A stretch of DNA of 64,000 nucleotides from Curtobacterium sp. L6-1 (GCF_018885305.1 NZ_CP076544.1:992001-1056000); one strand, 5' to 3'; positions 42,199-52,904 are shown, numbered from the stretch's first letter. The notes: generated from the letters alone by a model not told the origin. A program made the numbers and translations.

Positions 42199-44406
42199 GT
42201 GGCAGACACCGTCCCCTGGCGCCCCAAGGCGGGGGAGATCCCGACCGACCCGGGCGTCTACCGCTGGCGCGACGGAACCGGCCGGGTGCTCTACGTCGGC
42301 AAGGCGAAGAACCTCCGCGCGCGACTGAGCAACTACTTCGCGCCGCTGCCGACGCTGCACGAGCGCACCCGCCGCATGGTGCTCACCGCGAGGAGCGTCG
42401 AGTGGACCACGGTCGGCTCCGAGATCGAGGCGCTGCAGCTCGAGTACACCTGGATCAAGGAGTTCGACCCGCCCTTCAACGTCAAGTTCCGGGACGACAA
42501 GTCGTACCCGTACATGGCGATCACGATGGCCGACGAGGCGCCGCGGGTGATGGTGACCCGCAACCGGAAGATCAAGGGCGCGAAGTACTTCGGGCCGTAC
42601 CCGAAGATCTGGGCGGTGCACGACACCATCGACCTGATGATCAAGGTCTTCCCGATCCGGACGTGTTCCGAGTCGTCGTACAAGCGCGCCATGCAGACGG
42701 GCAAGCCCTGCTTCCCGGGCCAGATCGGCAAGTGCGGCGGTCCGTGCTCGCAGCGCGTGACGATCGAGGAGCACCGTGCGCTCGTCGAGGAGTTCGTCCG
42801 GTTCATGGGCAGCTACGACCGCCGGGTGATCACGCGCCTCCGGCAGCGGATGGCGGCCTCCGCCGACGCGATGGAGTACGAGCAGGCCGCTCGGTTCCGC
42901 GACCAGGTCGAGGCGCTGGAGGCCGTGCTCGAGAAGTCCGCCGTCGTGCTCAAGGACTCGGTCGACCTCGACCTGTTCGGCATCGCCGAGGACGAGCTCG
43001 CCGCCGCCGTGCAGCTCTTCTCGGTCCGTGGCGGCCGCATCCGCGGTGTCCGCGGCTGGGTCGTCGACAAGGAGCTCGACATCAGCACGGGCGAGCTCGT
43101 CGAGCAGATCGTGCAGGGCGTCTACGCCGACGGGGAGCTCGTCACCTCGGCGAGTGCCGACCCGACGCCCGGTGTGGCGAACGACGGGCCGCCCCGCGAG
43201 GTCGTCGTGCCGGCGCTGCCGGACGACGCCGAGGCGCTCCAGCAGTGGCTCAGCGACCGCCGGGGTGGCCGCGGCACGAAGCTCAGCACCGCCCAGCGCG
43301 GCGACCGCGCCGGTCTCGCCCGGACCGCCTCGCAGAACGCCCAGCAGGCGCTCATGCTCTACAAGACGAAGCGCTCGGCCGACTACACCACGCGCGCCGC
43401 CGCCCTCGCGGACATCCAGGAAGCGCTCGGCATGACCGAGGCGCCGCTCCGGATGGAGTGCTACGACATCTCGCACCTGCAGGGCACGAACGTCGTGGCG
43501 TCGATGGTCGTCTTCGAGGACGGCCTGCCGCGCAAGGACCAGTACCGTCGCTACACGATCGCCGAGACCACCGACGACACCGACAGTATGTACCAGGTGC
43601 TCACCCGGCGCCTGGCCCGGCTGGACGAGGACGCGGCGGTCCCGGACGTGCCCGACGTCACGGGCGACGACGTGGTCGAGGGGTCGAAGCCCACGAAGCG
43701 CTTCGCGTACCGCCCGCAGCTCCTCGTCGTCGACGGTGGGCAACCGCAGGTCGCGGCGGCGAAGCGAGCACTCGACGAGGCCGGAGTCCGTAACATCGCC
43801 CTCGTCGGCATCGCGAAGCGGCTGGAGGAGCTCTGGCTGCCGGACGACGACTTCCCGGTGATCCTGCCGCGCAACTCCGAGGCGCTGTTCCTCATCCAGC
43901 GCCTCCGTGACGAGGCACACCGCTTCGCCATCACCCACCAGCGCACGCGCCGCAAGCGGGACGTCCGCTCGCAGCTGTCCGAGATCCCGGGGCTCGGTCC
44001 GAACCGCGTGGCAGCACTGCTCAAGCACTTCGGGTCGGTCGCGCGCCTGCGCCAGGCCACCGCGGAGGAGGTCGCCGAGGTCCCGGGCGTCGGGCCCGCG
44101 ACGGCGGCGGCGGTCGTCCGGAAGCTGACGACGGTCCCCGCCGACGCCCCGGAGACGGACAGCGTCGCCAGCCCCGCCAGTGCAGCCAGCCCCGCCAGTG
44201 CAGCCAGCCCCGCCAGTGCGGCCGGCCCCGCCAGCCCCGCGGGTGGCGTCGGTCCCGACGGTGACGGTGTCCCGACGGGCGCGCGCTTCGGCTCGCCCGG
44301 TGCGTCCGCACCGTCGGTCGGGGACGGCAGTGACGGCGACCGACGGACGGGAGGCCCGGTGCGCGTCCCGCAGGCGACCCCCGACGGGCCGCACCTGCCC
44401 GCATGA
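42199..44406 (+). CDS. uvrC: Excinuclease ABC subunit C, with repeat-rich C-terminal tail
   Basis: Dual-incision nuclease of excision repair. 735 residues, longer than the usual 600-650. N-terminal GIY-YIG nuclease ([20 protein letters not shown] near 16-35), UVR domain ([20 protein letters not shown] near 218-237), RNase H-like nuclease ([20 protein letters not shown] near 418-437), and HhH motif ([19 protein letters not shown] near 596-614). The last 80 or so residues are a Pro/Ala/Gly-rich tail with a six-residue repeat ASPASA. GTG 42199 follows the uvrA stop at once. Confidence 0.95.
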   Translation: MADTVPWRPKAGEIPTDPGVYRWRDGTGRVLYVGKAKNLRARLSNYFAPLPTLHERTRRMVLTARSVEWTTVGSEIEALQLEYTWIKEFDPPFNVKFRDDKSYPYMAITMADEAPRVMVTRNRKIKGAKYFGPYPKIWAVHDTIDLMIKVFPIRTCSESSYKRAMQTGKPCFPGQIGKCGGPCSQRVTIEEHRALVEEFVRFMGSYDRRVITRLRQRMAASADAMEYEQAARFRDQVEALEAVLEKSAVVLKDSVDLDLFGIAEDELAAAVQLFSVRGGRIRGVRGWVVDKELDISTGELVEQIVQGVYADGELVTSASADPTPGVANDGPPREVVVPALPDDAEALQQWLSDRRGGRGTKLSTAQRGDRAGLARTASQNAQQALMLYKTKRSADYTTRAAALADIQEALGMTEAPLRMECYDISHLQGTNVVASMVVFEDGLPRKDQYRRYTIAETTDDTDSMYQVLTRRLARLDEDAAVPDVPDVTGDDVVEGSKPTKRFAYRPQLLVVDGGQPQVAAAKRALDEAGVRNIALVGIAKRLEELWLPDDDFPVILPRNSEALFLIQRLRDEAHRFAITHQRTRRKRDVRSQLSEIPGLGPNRVAALLKHFGSVARLRQATAEEVAEVPGVGPATAAAVVRKLTTVPADAPETDSVASPASAASPASAASPASAAGPASPAGGVGPDGDGVPTGARFGSPGASAPSVGDGSDGDRRTGGPVRVPQATPDGPHLPA
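44167..44238 (+). repeat. 18-bp tandem repeat inside uvrC
   Basis: Three perfect 18-bp units (44167-44184, 44185-44202; the third, 44203-44220, differs only in its last base) and a diverged fourth unit encode ASPASA repeats in the UvrC tail. The unit length is a multiple of 3, so copy changes keep the frame. Confidence 0.9.
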
Positions 44407-44424
44407 CGGCCCCACGGGCCTCCC
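44349..44424. terminator. GGGAGGCCCG hairpin arms spanning the uvrC stop
   Basis: Left arm GGGAGGCCCG (44349-44358) is within the last codons of uvrC; right arm CGGGCCTCCC (44415-44424) lies 8 bp after the stop. 10-bp stem, 56-nt loop. It belongs to the dispersed hairpin family and could end uvrC transcription, though the loop is long. Confidence 0.45.
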
Positions 44425-44434
44425 GGTCGGACGA

Positions 44435-44440
44435 TAGCCT
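44435..44440 (+). promoter_or_regulatory. Candidate -10 box for rapZ (TAGCCT)
   Basis: TAGCCT lies 108 nt before the rapZ ATG, just after the uvrC hairpin. No good -35 at normal spacing. Confidence 0.4.
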
Positions 44441-44548
44441 GGTCGCGGACCGGCGGCGCGAGCCCGACCGGACCGTGTGCCGGCCCCATCCGCGCTCGAA
44501 CCGGCCGGGCGACCCGCCCGGCCCCACCACGACGGAGCTCCTTCGCAG

Positions 44549-45436
44549 ATGACCGACACCACCTCGCAGCAGCAGCACGACGTCCTCATCGTGACGGGCA
44601 TGTCCGGCGCCGGCCGGTCGACCGTGGGGAAGGCGCTCGAGGACCTCGGGTGGTACGTGGTCGACAACCTGCCGACCCAGATGCTCGGTCCGCTGACCGA
44701 TCTCGCCGACCGCGCAGGGGAGTCGATCCCGAAGATCGCTACCGTCGTCGACGTCCGGGGCGGGCGCTTCTTCACCGACCCCGAGCACGCCGTGCAGCAG
44801 CTCCGCGAGAGCACGAGTGCCCGCGTGCGGGTGCTCTTCCTCGAGGCCACCGACCAGGTGCTCGTCCGCCGTTTCGAGCAGGTGCGTCGCCCGCACCCGC
44901 TGCAGGGCGAGGACACGCTGCTCGACGGGATCGCCCGGGAGCGCACTCGGCTGCTCGGGCTGCGCGAGGCGTCCGACATGATCATCGACACCTCCGACCT
45001 GAACATCCACCAACTCGCGAACGCCGTGACCGAGAAGTTCGCCGAGGACCGGTTCGTCGGCGTGCAGGTCACGCTGATGAGCTTCGGGTTCAAGTACGGA
45101 CTGCCGGCGGACGCGGACATGGTGGCCGACGTGCGCTTCATCCCGAACCCCTACTGGGTGCCCGAACTCCGGCCGCACACGGGGCTCGACGAGCCCGTCT
45201 CCGACTACGTCCTGCAGCAGTCCGGAGCGCGTCAGTTCGTGGACCGGTACGCCTCCGTCCTCGAGCCGGTGTTCGAGGGGTACCAGCGGGAGAACAAAAG
45301 ACACGCTACGATCGCCATCGGCTGTACCGGCGGCAAGCACCGTTCGGTCGCCATCGTCGCCGAGCTGGCGAGCCTCCTCCGCGGGATGCCCAACGTCGCC
45401 GTGCGTGTGAAGAACCGAGATCTCGGCCGGGAGTGA
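44549..45436 (+). CDS. rapZ: RapZ-family nucleotide-binding protein
   Basis: P-loop protein of the RapZ (YvcJ) family; in E. coli it is an RNase adaptor for glmS regulation, but in Gram-positives its role is unclear. 295 residues. Walker [13 protein letters not shown] near 15-26, [12 protein letters not shown] near 34-45, [11 protein letters not shown], and the C-terminal [15 protein letters not shown] near 264-278. ATG 44549 is chosen for a GGAGCTCCTTCGCAG leader. whiA follows 77 bp later; yvcK, which usually sits between them, is absent. Confidence 0.93.
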   Translation: MTDTTSQQQHDVLIVTGMSGAGRSTVGKALEDLGWYVVDNLPTQMLGPLTDLADRAGESIPKIATVVDVRGGRFFTDPEHAVQQLRESTSARVRVLFLEATDQVLVRRFEQVRRPHPLQGEDTLLDGIARERTRLLGLREASDMIIDTSDLNIHQLANAVTEKFAEDRFVGVQVTLMSFGFKYGLPADADMVADVRFIPNPYWVPELRPHTGLDEPVSDYVLQQSGARQFVDRYASVLEPVFEGYQRENKRHATIAIGCTGGKHRSVAIVAELASLLRGMPNVAVRVKNRDLGRE

Positions 45437-45513
45437 CCGTCCCACCGGCCGCCCCACACGCGTGCGCCCCGGGACCGCAGAACCCCACCCCGAAGAACGT
45501 AAGGAATGATGCC

Positions 45514-46494
45514 GTGCCGTTGACTGCCGAGGTGAAGGACGAACTGGCCAGGGTGGTCGTCAACCGGAACACGGTCCGCGCTGCCGAACTCGCGACCGTG
45601 CTCCGGTTCGCGGGGGGCCTGCACGTCATCTCCGGCCGGATCGCCGTCGAGGTCGAACTCGACACGCGGATCATCGTGCACCGCGTCCGCAAGGACCTCG
45701 CCGAGCTGTACGGCGTGCGGAGCGAGGCGTCCGTCGGGTCGACCGCGTCCTCCCGCCGGGGGACCCGCTACCTCGTCCGCGTGCTCGAGGCCGGCGAGAC
45801 GCTGGCGCGGCAGACCGGGCTCATGGACGCCCGACGTCGCCCCGTGCGCGGCCTGCCGAACCGCCTGACCACCGGCACGCGCGAGGACCTGGCCGCCATC
45901 TGGCGCGGTGCCTTCCTCGCCTCCGGCACGCTGACCGACCCGGGCCGTGCCGCCGCGCTCGAGGTCACCTGCCCGGGCAACGAGGCCGCCATGGCACTCG
46001 TCGGGGCCGCCTCCCGTCTCGGGATCGCCGCGAAGGGCCGCGAGGTCCGCGGCGTGCACCGCGTCGTCATCCGCGACGGCGAGGCCATCGGGCAGATGCT
46101 GACCGCGATGGGCGCCGCCCGCACGACGGCCGACTGGGAGGAGATGCGCCAGCGCCGCGAGGTGCGCGCCACCGCCAACCGCCTGGTGAACTTCGACGAC
46201 GCCAACCTCCGTCGCTCCGCGCAGGCCGCCGTCGCCGCTTGCGCCCGGGTCGAGCGTGCGCTCGAGATCCTCGGCGACGAGGTGCCGGACCACCTGCAGT
46301 ACGCCGGGGCCCTGCGCCTCGAGCACCGTGACGCCTCGCTCGACGAGCTCGGCCAGCACGCCGACCCGCCCATGACGAAGGACGCGATCGCGGGGCGCAT
46401 CCGCCGCCTCCTCGCCATGGCCGACAAGCGCGCGACCGACCTGGGCATCCCGGGCACCGAGGCGAGCGTCCCCGAGGAGCTCGAAGGCGCCTGA
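45514..46494 (+). CDS. whiA: DNA-binding regulator WhiA
   Basis: Conserved Gram-positive regulator that controls sporulation in Streptomyces and cell-division genes elsewhere. 326 residues: N-terminal domain derived from LAGLIDADG homing endonucleases ([13 protein letters not shown] near 130-142) and a C-terminal helix-turn-helix ([20 protein letters not shown] near 284-303). GTG 45514 is preceded by AAGGAATGATGCC; the upstream ATG codons are out of frame. It sits between rapZ and gapA, a classic context. Confidence 0.95.
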   Translation: MPLTAEVKDELARVVVNRNTVRAAELATVLRFAGGLHVISGRIAVEVELDTRIIVHRVRKDLAELYGVRSEASVGSTASSRRGTRYLVRVLEAGETLARQTGLMDARRRPVRGLPNRLTTGTREDLAAIWRGAFLASGTLTDPGRAAALEVTCPGNEAAMALVGAASRLGIAAKGREVRGVHRVVIRDGEAIGQMLTAMGAARTTADWEEMRQRREVRATANRLVNFDDANLRRSAQAAVAACARVERALEILGDEVPDHLQYAGALRLEHRDASLDELGQHADPPMTKDAIAGRIRRLLAMADKRATDLGIPGTEASVPEELEGA

Positions 46495-47787
<1,293 letters not shown>

Positions 47788-47791
47788 CCTG

Positions 47792-49009
47792 ATGGCTCTC
47801 CGCACCCTCGAGGACCTCGGCGACCTCGCCGGCAAGCGCGTCGTCGTCCGTTGTGACCTGAACGTCCCCCTGCGGGACGGCACGATCACGGACGACGGCC
47901 GCGTGCGGGCGTCGCTCACCACGCTGAACACGCTGATCACCGCCGGCGCGCGCGTGATCGTCGTGTCGCACCTCGGTCGGCCCGACGGCTCCCCGGCACC
48001 CGAGTACTCGCTCGCGCCGGTCGCCCAGCGGCTGTCCGAACTGCTGGCCAAGCCGGTCACCTTCGTCGGCGAGACCGTCGGCGACGAAGCGACCGCGGCT
48101 GCCGAGGCCCTCGAGGACGGTGACGTCCTGCTGCTCGAGAACCTCCGGTTCAACCCGGAGGAGACCTCGAAGGACGCCGCCGAACGCAGTGCCTTCGCGG
48201 AGCGCATCGCCGCCCTCGGGGACGCCTTCGTCTCCGACGGCTTCGGTGTCGTCCACCGCAAGCAGGCCTCGGTCTACGAGCTCGCGGCGGCGCTGCCCAG
48301 CGCGGCCGGTCAGCTCATCGAGCAGGAGCTCGCCGTCCTCGAGCGACTGACGAAGGACCCGGAACGGCCGTACACGGTCGTCCTCGGCGGGTCCAAGGTC
48401 AGCGACAAACTCGGGGTCATCGACCACCTCCTGCCCCGCGTCGACACGCTCTGCATCGGCGGCGGCATGCTCTTCACGTTCCTCGCGGCCCAGGGCCACG
48501 GGGTCGCGAAGTCGCTGCTCGAGCAGGACCAGCTCGACACGGTCCGCGAGTACCTGTCCCGCGCAACCGAGCTCGGCGTGACGATCGACCTGCCGACCGA
48601 CGTCGTGGTGGCCTCCGGGTTCGCCGCGGACGCCGAGCACGAGACCGTCGCAGCGGACGCCATCGAGTCGTCCTCGTTCGGCGCGGACGGCATCGGCCTC
48701 GACATCGGCCCGGAGACGGCCGAGCGGTTCGCCGCAGCGGTCTCGTCGTCGAAGACGGTGTTCTGGAACGGCCCGATGGGCGTGTTCGAGTTCCCGGCCT
48801 TCGCCGCCGGCACGAAGACCGTCGCCAAGGCGCTGACCGAGGTCGACGGCCTCGGCGTCGTCGGCGGTGGCGACTCCGCCGCCGCGGTCCGTTCGCTCGG
48901 GTTCGCCGACGACCAGTTCGGCCACATCTCGACGGGTGGCGGCGCGTCGCTCGAGTTCCTCGAGGGGAAGTCGCTGCCCGGCCTCGAAGCACTGGGGTGG
49001 AGCGCATGA
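47792..49009 (+). CDS. pgk: Phosphoglycerate kinase
   Basis: Makes ATP from 1,3-bisphosphoglycerate. 405 residues. Substrate-binding [13 protein letters not shown] near 18-30 and SHLGRPDG near 59-66; nucleotide-binding GGSKVSDKL near 197-205; C-terminal [15 protein letters not shown] near 360-374. It starts 4 bp after the gapA stop and overlaps tpiA by 4 bp. Confidence 0.98.
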   Translation: MALRTLEDLGDLAGKRVVVRCDLNVPLRDGTITDDGRVRASLTTLNTLITAGARVIVVSHLGRPDGSPAPEYSLAPVAQRLSELLAKPVTFVGETVGDEATAAAEALEDGDVLLLENLRFNPEETSKDAAERSAFAERIAALGDAFVSDGFGVVHRKQASVYELAAALPSAAGQLIEQELAVLERLTKDPERPYTVVLGGSKVSDKLGVIDHLLPRVDTLCIGGGMLFTFLAAQGHGVAKSLLEQDQLDTVREYLSRATELGVTIDLPTDVVVASGFAADAEHETVAADAIESSSFGADGIGLDIGPETAERFAAAVSSSKTVFWNGPMGVFEFPAFAAGTKTVAKALTEVDGLGVVGGGDSAAAVRSLGFADDQFGHISTGGGASLEFLEGKSLPGLEALGWSA

Positions 49010-49785
49010 CCCGCACACCGTTCATCGCCGGCAACTGGAAGATGAACCTGGACCACCTCCAGGCAATCGCGACCGTGCAGAAACTCGCCTGGACCCTGAA
49101 GGACGCACGGCACGACCACGCGGACGTCGAGGTCGCGGTGTTCCCGCCCTTCACCGACCTCCGCAGTGTCCAGACGCTCATCTCGGCCGACAAGCTCCCG
49201 ATCGCGTTCGGCGCGCAGGACCTGTCCCAGTACGACTCCGGTGCCTACACCGGGGACGTCTCGGGGGCGTTCCTCGCCGCGCTCGACGCGAAGTACGTCA
49301 TCGTCGGTCACTCAGAGCGACGCACCATGCACGGTGAGACCGACGAGGTCGTCGCCGCGAAGACGGCAGCGGCCGTCAAGCACGGGCTCGTCCCGGTGGT
49401 GTGCGTCGGCGAGACCGGCGAGCAGCGAGAGCAGCGTGGCGCGGGCGTCGTCCCGGTCGAGCAGCTCCAGGTCGTCCTCGGCGCCGTCTCCCCGGCGGAG
49501 ATCGTCGTCGCGTACGAGCCCGTCTGGGCGATCGGCTCCGGGCAGGCCGCCACGGCGGAGCAGGCGCAGGAGGACTGCGCAGCGCTCCGTCGAGGCATCG
49601 CGGCCGCCTGGGGCGACCAGGCCGCGGCGGACACGCGGGTGCTCTACGGCGGCTCCGTGAAGTCCGGCAACATCGCCGGGTTCCTCCGTGAGCCCGACAT
49701 CGACGGCGCGCTCGTCGGTGGCGCCTCGCTGGACGTCCAGGAGTTCGCCGCCATCGCGCGCTTCCAACAGCACGTCGGTCTCTAG
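49006..49785 (+). CDS. tpiA: Triosephosphate isomerase
   Basis: Interconverts DHAP and glyceraldehyde 3-phosphate. 259 residues. Catalytic Lys12 in GNWKMN, His in VGHSERR near 99-105, Glu in [12 protein letters not shown] near 167-178, and phosphate loop [12 protein letters not shown] 49006 (ATGA overlap with the pgk stop) is chosen over an in-frame GTG three codons earlier. Confidence 0.97.
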   Translation: MTRTPFIAGNWKMNLDHLQAIATVQKLAWTLKDARHDHADVEVAVFPPFTDLRSVQTLISADKLPIAFGAQDLSQYDSGAYTGDVSGAFLAALDAKYVIVGHSERRTMHGETDEVVAAKTAAAVKHGLVPVVCVGETGEQREQRGAGVVPVEQLQVVLGAVSPAEIVVAYEPVWAIGSGQAATAEQAQEDCAALRRGIAAAWGDQAAADTRVLYGGSVKSGNIAGFLREPDIDGALVGGASLDVQEFAAIARFQQHVGL

Positions 49786-49796
49786 ACCAGCACCGG

Positions 49797-49831
49797 ACGA
49801 GGCGCGACGGGTCCTGCCCGTCGCGCCTCGT
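49797..49831 (+). terminator. Terminator after tpiA
   Basis: Perfect 15-bp stem (49797-49811 with 49817-49831) and a 5-nt loop, 11 bp after the tpiA stop. Confidence 0.85.
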
Positions 49832-49903
49832 GCCGTGTGGCCCGGGCCGCGCCCCGGGCACACCACGCCCCACCCGGGTCCCGAGCGCCCTCCGCGCGAC
49901 CGG

Positions 49904-49909
49904 TATACT
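49904..49909 (+). promoter_or_regulatory. secG-rbpA -10 box (TATACT)
   Basis: TATACT, the closest match to TATAAT in the window, lies 32 nt before the secG GTG. Confidence 0.6.
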
Positions 49910-49941
49910 CGGATGGCTGACTGACACACGAAAGGTACGTC

Positions 49942-50193
49942 GTGGCGATACTCTCCGTCGTGCTGCAGGTCCTGCTCGCGATCACGAGCCTCCTGCTCAC
50001 GCTCCTCATCCTCCTGCACAAGGGTCGCGGTGGCGGCCTCTCCGACATGTTCGGCGGTGGTGTGACGAGCAACCTCGGGGCATCTGGCGTCGCCGAGCGC
50101 AACCTGAACCGCATCACCGTGATCCTCGGGCTCCTCTGGATCTCGAGCATCATCGTGCTCGGTCTCATCAACAAGTTCACGGCAGGGAGCTGA
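49942..50193 (+). CDS. secG: Preprotein translocase subunit SecG
   Basis: Small membrane subunit of the SecYEG channel. 83 residues with two helices (near 2-24 and 55-75) linked by the conserved cytosolic loop HKGRGGGLSDMFGGGV near 26-41. GTG 49942 is preceded by GAAAGG at 7-nt spacing. It is usual downstream of tpiA in actinobacteria; rbpA begins 1 bp after its stop. Confidence 0.95.
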   Translation: MAILSVVLQVLLAITSLLLTLLILLHKGRGGGLSDMFGGGVTSNLGASGVAERNLNRITVILGLLWISSIIVLGLINKFTAGS

Positions 50194-50194
50194 C

Positions 50195-50557
50195 ATGGCA
50201 TCCGGAGGAAGCGCAATCCGCGGGTCGCGCGTCGGCGCCGGCCCGATGGGCGAACAGGACCGTGGCGTCCAGGCCGAGCGCGTGGCGATCTCGTACTGGG
50301 ACGCGATGGGCAACGAGGTGGTCCGGTACTTCGCCGCGAACCTCCCCGACGAGGAGATCCCCGAGACGGTCGACTCGCCGTCCACCGGGCTCCCGGCCGG
50401 GCGCGACAAGGAGAACCCGCCGCAGGTCGCGAAGACCGAGCCCTACAAGACGCACCTCGCCTACGTGAAGGAGCGTCGCACGGAGGAAGAAGCCGCGCAG
50501 CTCCTCGAGGACGCGCTGCAGCAGCTCCGCCAGCGTCGCGGCACGGCCGCCAAGTAG
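50195..50557 (+). CDS. rbpA: RNA polymerase-binding protein RbpA
   Basis: Actinobacterial activator that binds the principal sigma factor and stabilises the open promoter complex. 120 residues. Conserved N-terminal tail GGSAIRGSRVGAGPMGEQDRG near 3-23 (basic linker and core), then VAISYWDAMGNEVVRYF, and a C-terminal sigma-interaction region rich in Glu/Arg. No cysteine is present, so it cannot hold the zinc seen in Streptomyces RbpA. The start follows GGGAGCTGAC. Confidence 0.95.
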   Translation: MASGGSAIRGSRVGAGPMGEQDRGVQAERVAISYWDAMGNEVVRYFAANLPDEEIPETVDSPSTGLPAGRDKENPPQVAKTEPYKTHLAYVKERRTEEEAAQLLEDALQQLRQRRGTAAK

Positions 50558-50569
50558 CGGTCAGACGTC

Positions 50570-50605
50570 CGAAGGCCCCCGCTCCATCAGGAGCGGGGGC
50601 CTTCG
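50570..50605 (+). terminator. Terminator after rbpA
   Basis: Perfect 16-bp stem (50570-50585 with 50590-50605), ATCA loop, 12 bp after the rbpA stop. Strong. Confidence 0.9.
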
Positions 50606-50675
50606 TCGTCGGCGGATCAGCCGAGCCGTCAGCGCGGCGCGGCGTCGCGCGCCCGGTGGCCTCCTCGCGGCCTGC

Positions 50676-50898
50676 GGGGTCGCACGACGCGCCGTCGTCG
50701 TTCCGTCGAGGTCGCACGGAGTGCCGTCCGCGGGCGCGTGAGGCGGCACTTCGTGCGACCTCGGCCGACCGCGGGCCGGGCGGCGGGCCCGAGGGGTCGC
50801 ACGACGTGCCGCCGTCGTTCCGCCGAGGTCGCACGGGCTGCCGCCCGGGGGCGCAGGAGGCGGCACTTCGTGCGACCTCGGCCGACCGCGGGCCGGGC
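50676..50898. repeat. Two-copy 106-bp repeat between rbpA and pgl
   Basis: Copy 1 at 50676-50781 and copy 2 at 50793-50898 differ at a handful of bases. Each unit has three versions of a motif near GAGGTCGCACGAAGTGCCGC: two direct and one inverted (for example CGGCACTTCGTGCGACCTC). Each unit can therefore fold on itself. No family-like protein is encoded. This and the next two entries account for most of the 510-bp gap 50558-51067. Confidence 0.85.
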
Positions 50899-50949
50899 CG
50901 GCGGCCCGCGACCGGGCCGGCGGCCCGCGACCGGGCACGGCCCGCGACC
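50895..50949. repeat. 19-bp tandem repeat (about three units)
   Basis: GGGCCGGCGGCCCGCGACC occurs at 50895-50913 and 50914-50932, then as a shorter GGGCACGGCCCGCGACC at 50933-50949. It follows directly on the 106-bp repeats. Confidence 0.85.
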
Positions 50950-50996
50950 GGGGAGCGGCCCGTGGTCGGCGCCGCTCGCCGGACACAGCCCGACGA

Positions 50997-51040
50997 CGGA
51001 CGGGAGGCCCGGTACCAGCTGGTACCGGGCCTCCCGTCCG
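50997..51040. terminator. 44-bp perfect palindrome downstream of pgl
   Basis: 22-bp arms (50997-51018 and 51019-51040) with no spacer, beginning CGGACGGGAGGCCCGG. It lies 27 bp past the pgl stop, so it is most likely the terminator of the pentose-phosphate operon and a barrier to reading from rbpA. It is the most perfect member of the dispersed family. Confidence 0.8.
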
Positions 51041-51067
51041 TGCAGTCACCCGCAGGCGACCCGTGCG

Positions 51068-51838
51068 TCAGTACGTCGACGCGATGAGGTTCTCCGGGAC
51101 GTCGCGAGCGGCGACCTGGTCGACGAAGAAGACCGTGCGCTTGCGGCCCTGCACGCCGCCGACCGGGACCTCGTCCACCGAGGCGCCGGCGAGGGCGAGC
51201 CCGAGCACGGACGCCTTCTCGGCACCGGACAGGATGACCCAGACTCGCTGCGACGCGTTGATCACCGGGTAGGTGAGCGTCAGTCGCTGCGCCGGCGGCT
51301 TGGGGGAGTCGTCGACCGACACGACCATGCGGTCGGTGATGCGCAGCTGCGGGAACTCCGGGAACAGCGACGCCGTGTGGCCGTCGGGCCCGACTCCGAG
51401 GAGCGTGATGTCGAAACGGGGTGCGTCGGCGGAGTCGGGCGCCGCGTCGTGCAACTCGCGCTCGTACTGCGTGGCTGCCTCGTCGATGGTGAGCCCGGCG
51501 TCGGACGGCGCCATCGGGTGCACGTTCTCGGCGGGGATGGCCACGTGCTCGAGGAAGTCGGTCTGCGTCCCGGTGATGTTCCGGTCGGCGTCACCTTCGG
51601 GGACCCAGCGCTCGTCGACCCACCACACGTGCACCTTCGACCAGTCGACGCTCTCCTGCGCCTGCGACTGCCCGATCGCCGCGAGGACGAGGGTGGAGAC
51701 GGAGCCGCCGCTGATCGCGATGTCCGCGCGCCCCTGCTCGTCGACGACGTCGATGATCTTCGTGATGAAGCGTGCGGCGACGGAGGCGCCGAGGGCCTGC
51801 TTGTCGGGGTGCACCAGCACCCGCCGTTCGTTGGTCAC
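51068..51838 (-). CDS. pgl: 6-Phosphogluconolactonase
   Basis: Hydrolyses 6-phosphogluconolactone, second step of the oxidative pentose-phosphate pathway. 256 residues, SugarP isomerase-like fold. Motifs: DIAISGGSVSTLVLAAIGQ near 36-54, WWVDERWVPEGDADRN near 72-87, and LLGVGPDGHTASLFP near 150-164. GTG 51838 has GGGAG upstream. Last gene of the operon, 121 bp after opcA. Confidence 0.95.
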   Translation of the reverse strand: MTNERRVLVHPDKQALGASVAARFITKIIDVVDEQGRADIAISGGSVSTLVLAAIGQSQAQESVDWSKVHVWWVDERWVPEGDADRNITGTQTDFLEHVAIPAENVHPMAPSDAGLTIDEAATQYERELHDAAPDSADAPRFDITLLGVGPDGHTASLFPEFPQLRITDRMVVSVDDSPKPPAQRLTLTYPVINASQRVWVILSGAEKASVLGLALAGASVDEVPVGGVQGRKRTVFFVDQVAARDVPENLIASTY

Positions 51839-51959
51839 GTGACTCCCGTGTTCGTGATGCGGTCACCGGTGTGACCGCGGTCGGTCCGGCCGGCCGTCCG
51901 GCCCACGCGGCCCGCCGGAGCAGGACGAGGGGGGACGGACGGTCGGACCGTGGAGGCGC

Positions 51960-52904
51960 TCAGCCCGCGATGCCTTCGCGGATCTTCGCGACCCCGTGCT
52001 TGACGACGTCTCCGAAGAGGACGTCCGGGTCGAGTCTACGGAGTTCCTCGGCCAGGCAGTCGCGCAGGTTGCGGCGCGGCAGGGACAGGTCGTGCGTCGG
52101 CTGGCCGGGCATCGACAGCGTCGCGACGTCGACCAGGGACCGCTCGAGTTCGATGCTGCCCGACTCACGCACGAGCGTGACGCCGTGGATGCCGCTCGAC
52201 CCGGTCGCCCGCGGCGAGGTGGTGACTTCGACGGGCACCTGCAGCTGCAGACCGAGCCAGGCGGCGAGCAGCACCGTCGACGGGCTGTCGAACGCGCCGG
52301 AGACCTCCACCGCGGTGATCGGCTCGAACGGCGGCTGGTCGAGCGCCGCCGCGAGCTGGTTCCGCCAGAGGGTCAGACGGGTCCACGCGAAGTCGGTGTC
52401 ACCCGGGGCGTACGAGTCGGCCAACGCGGCGATCGCGGCGTTCGGGTCCTTCTGCGCGGCCGCGTCGGTGATCCGTCGCTGGGCGATCCGGCCGAGCGGC
52501 GACGCCGACGGCTTCTCGGGTGCGGCTTCCGGCCACCAGGCCACGACCGGCGCGTCGGGCAGGAGCAGGCCGGTGACCAGGCTCTCCTCGTCCGAGCCGG
52601 TCTCGCCGTAGGCCCGGAGGACGATGACCTCGCTGGCGCCCGCGTCGCTGCCGACACGGATCTGCGCGTCGAGGCGCCCGGGGGAGCCGACGTCGCCCTC
52701 GTTCTTCGAGACGATCACGACGCGCATCGGGTGCTCGCGGGACGCCTGGTTGGCGGCCTCGATCGCCTCCTCCTCGCGGCCGAGGGCGGTCGACACGATG
52801 AGGGTCAGCACGCGGCCGAGAGCGACGGCGCCGCCCTCCTCGCGGATGTGCACCAGGGTCTTCTGGATCTTCGAGACCGTGGTGTTCGGCAGGTCGATCT
52901 TCAT
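51960..52904 (-). CDS. opcA: OpcA, glucose-6-phosphate dehydrogenase assembly protein
   Basis: Activator or assembly factor of Zwf in cyanobacteria and actinobacteria. 314 residues. Family features: N-terminal MKIDLPNTTVSKIQKTL, VVAWWPEAAPEKP near 124-136 and the C-terminal LPRRNLRDCLAEELRRLDPD near 279-298. ATG 52904 overlaps the zwf stop by 4 bp and has CTGGAGG upstream, so it is made together with its partner. Confidence 0.95.
   Translation of the reverse strand: MKIDLPNTTVSKIQKTLVHIREEGGAVALGRVLTLIVSTALGREEEAIEAANQASREHPMRVVIVSKNEGDVGSPGRLDAQIRVGSDAGASEVIVLRAYGETGSDEESLVTGLLLPDAPVVAWWPEAAPEKPSASPLGRIAQRRITDAAAQKDPNAAIAALADSYAPGDTDFAWTRLTLWRNQLAAALDQPPFEPITAVEVSGAFDSPSTVLLAAWLGLQLQVPVEVTTSPRATGSSGIHGVTLVRESGSIELERSLVDVATLSMPGQPTHDLSLPRRNLRDCLAEELRRLDPDVLFGDVVKHGVAKIREGIAG

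Noticed and set aside
44167..44238. CRISPR-like direct repeats in uvrC
   Set aside because: 18-bp units are contiguous with no spacers and encode an in-frame ASPASA repeat.
38197..45141. 2314-codon minus-strand open frame across uvrA, uvrC and rapZ
   Set aside because: Same cause: shadow of real plus-strand genes. It crosses several genes and has no recognisable domain.
50656..51874. Plus-strand open frame across the rbpA-pgl gap and pgl
   Set aside because: Built from translated repeats and the antisense of pgl; not a credible protein.
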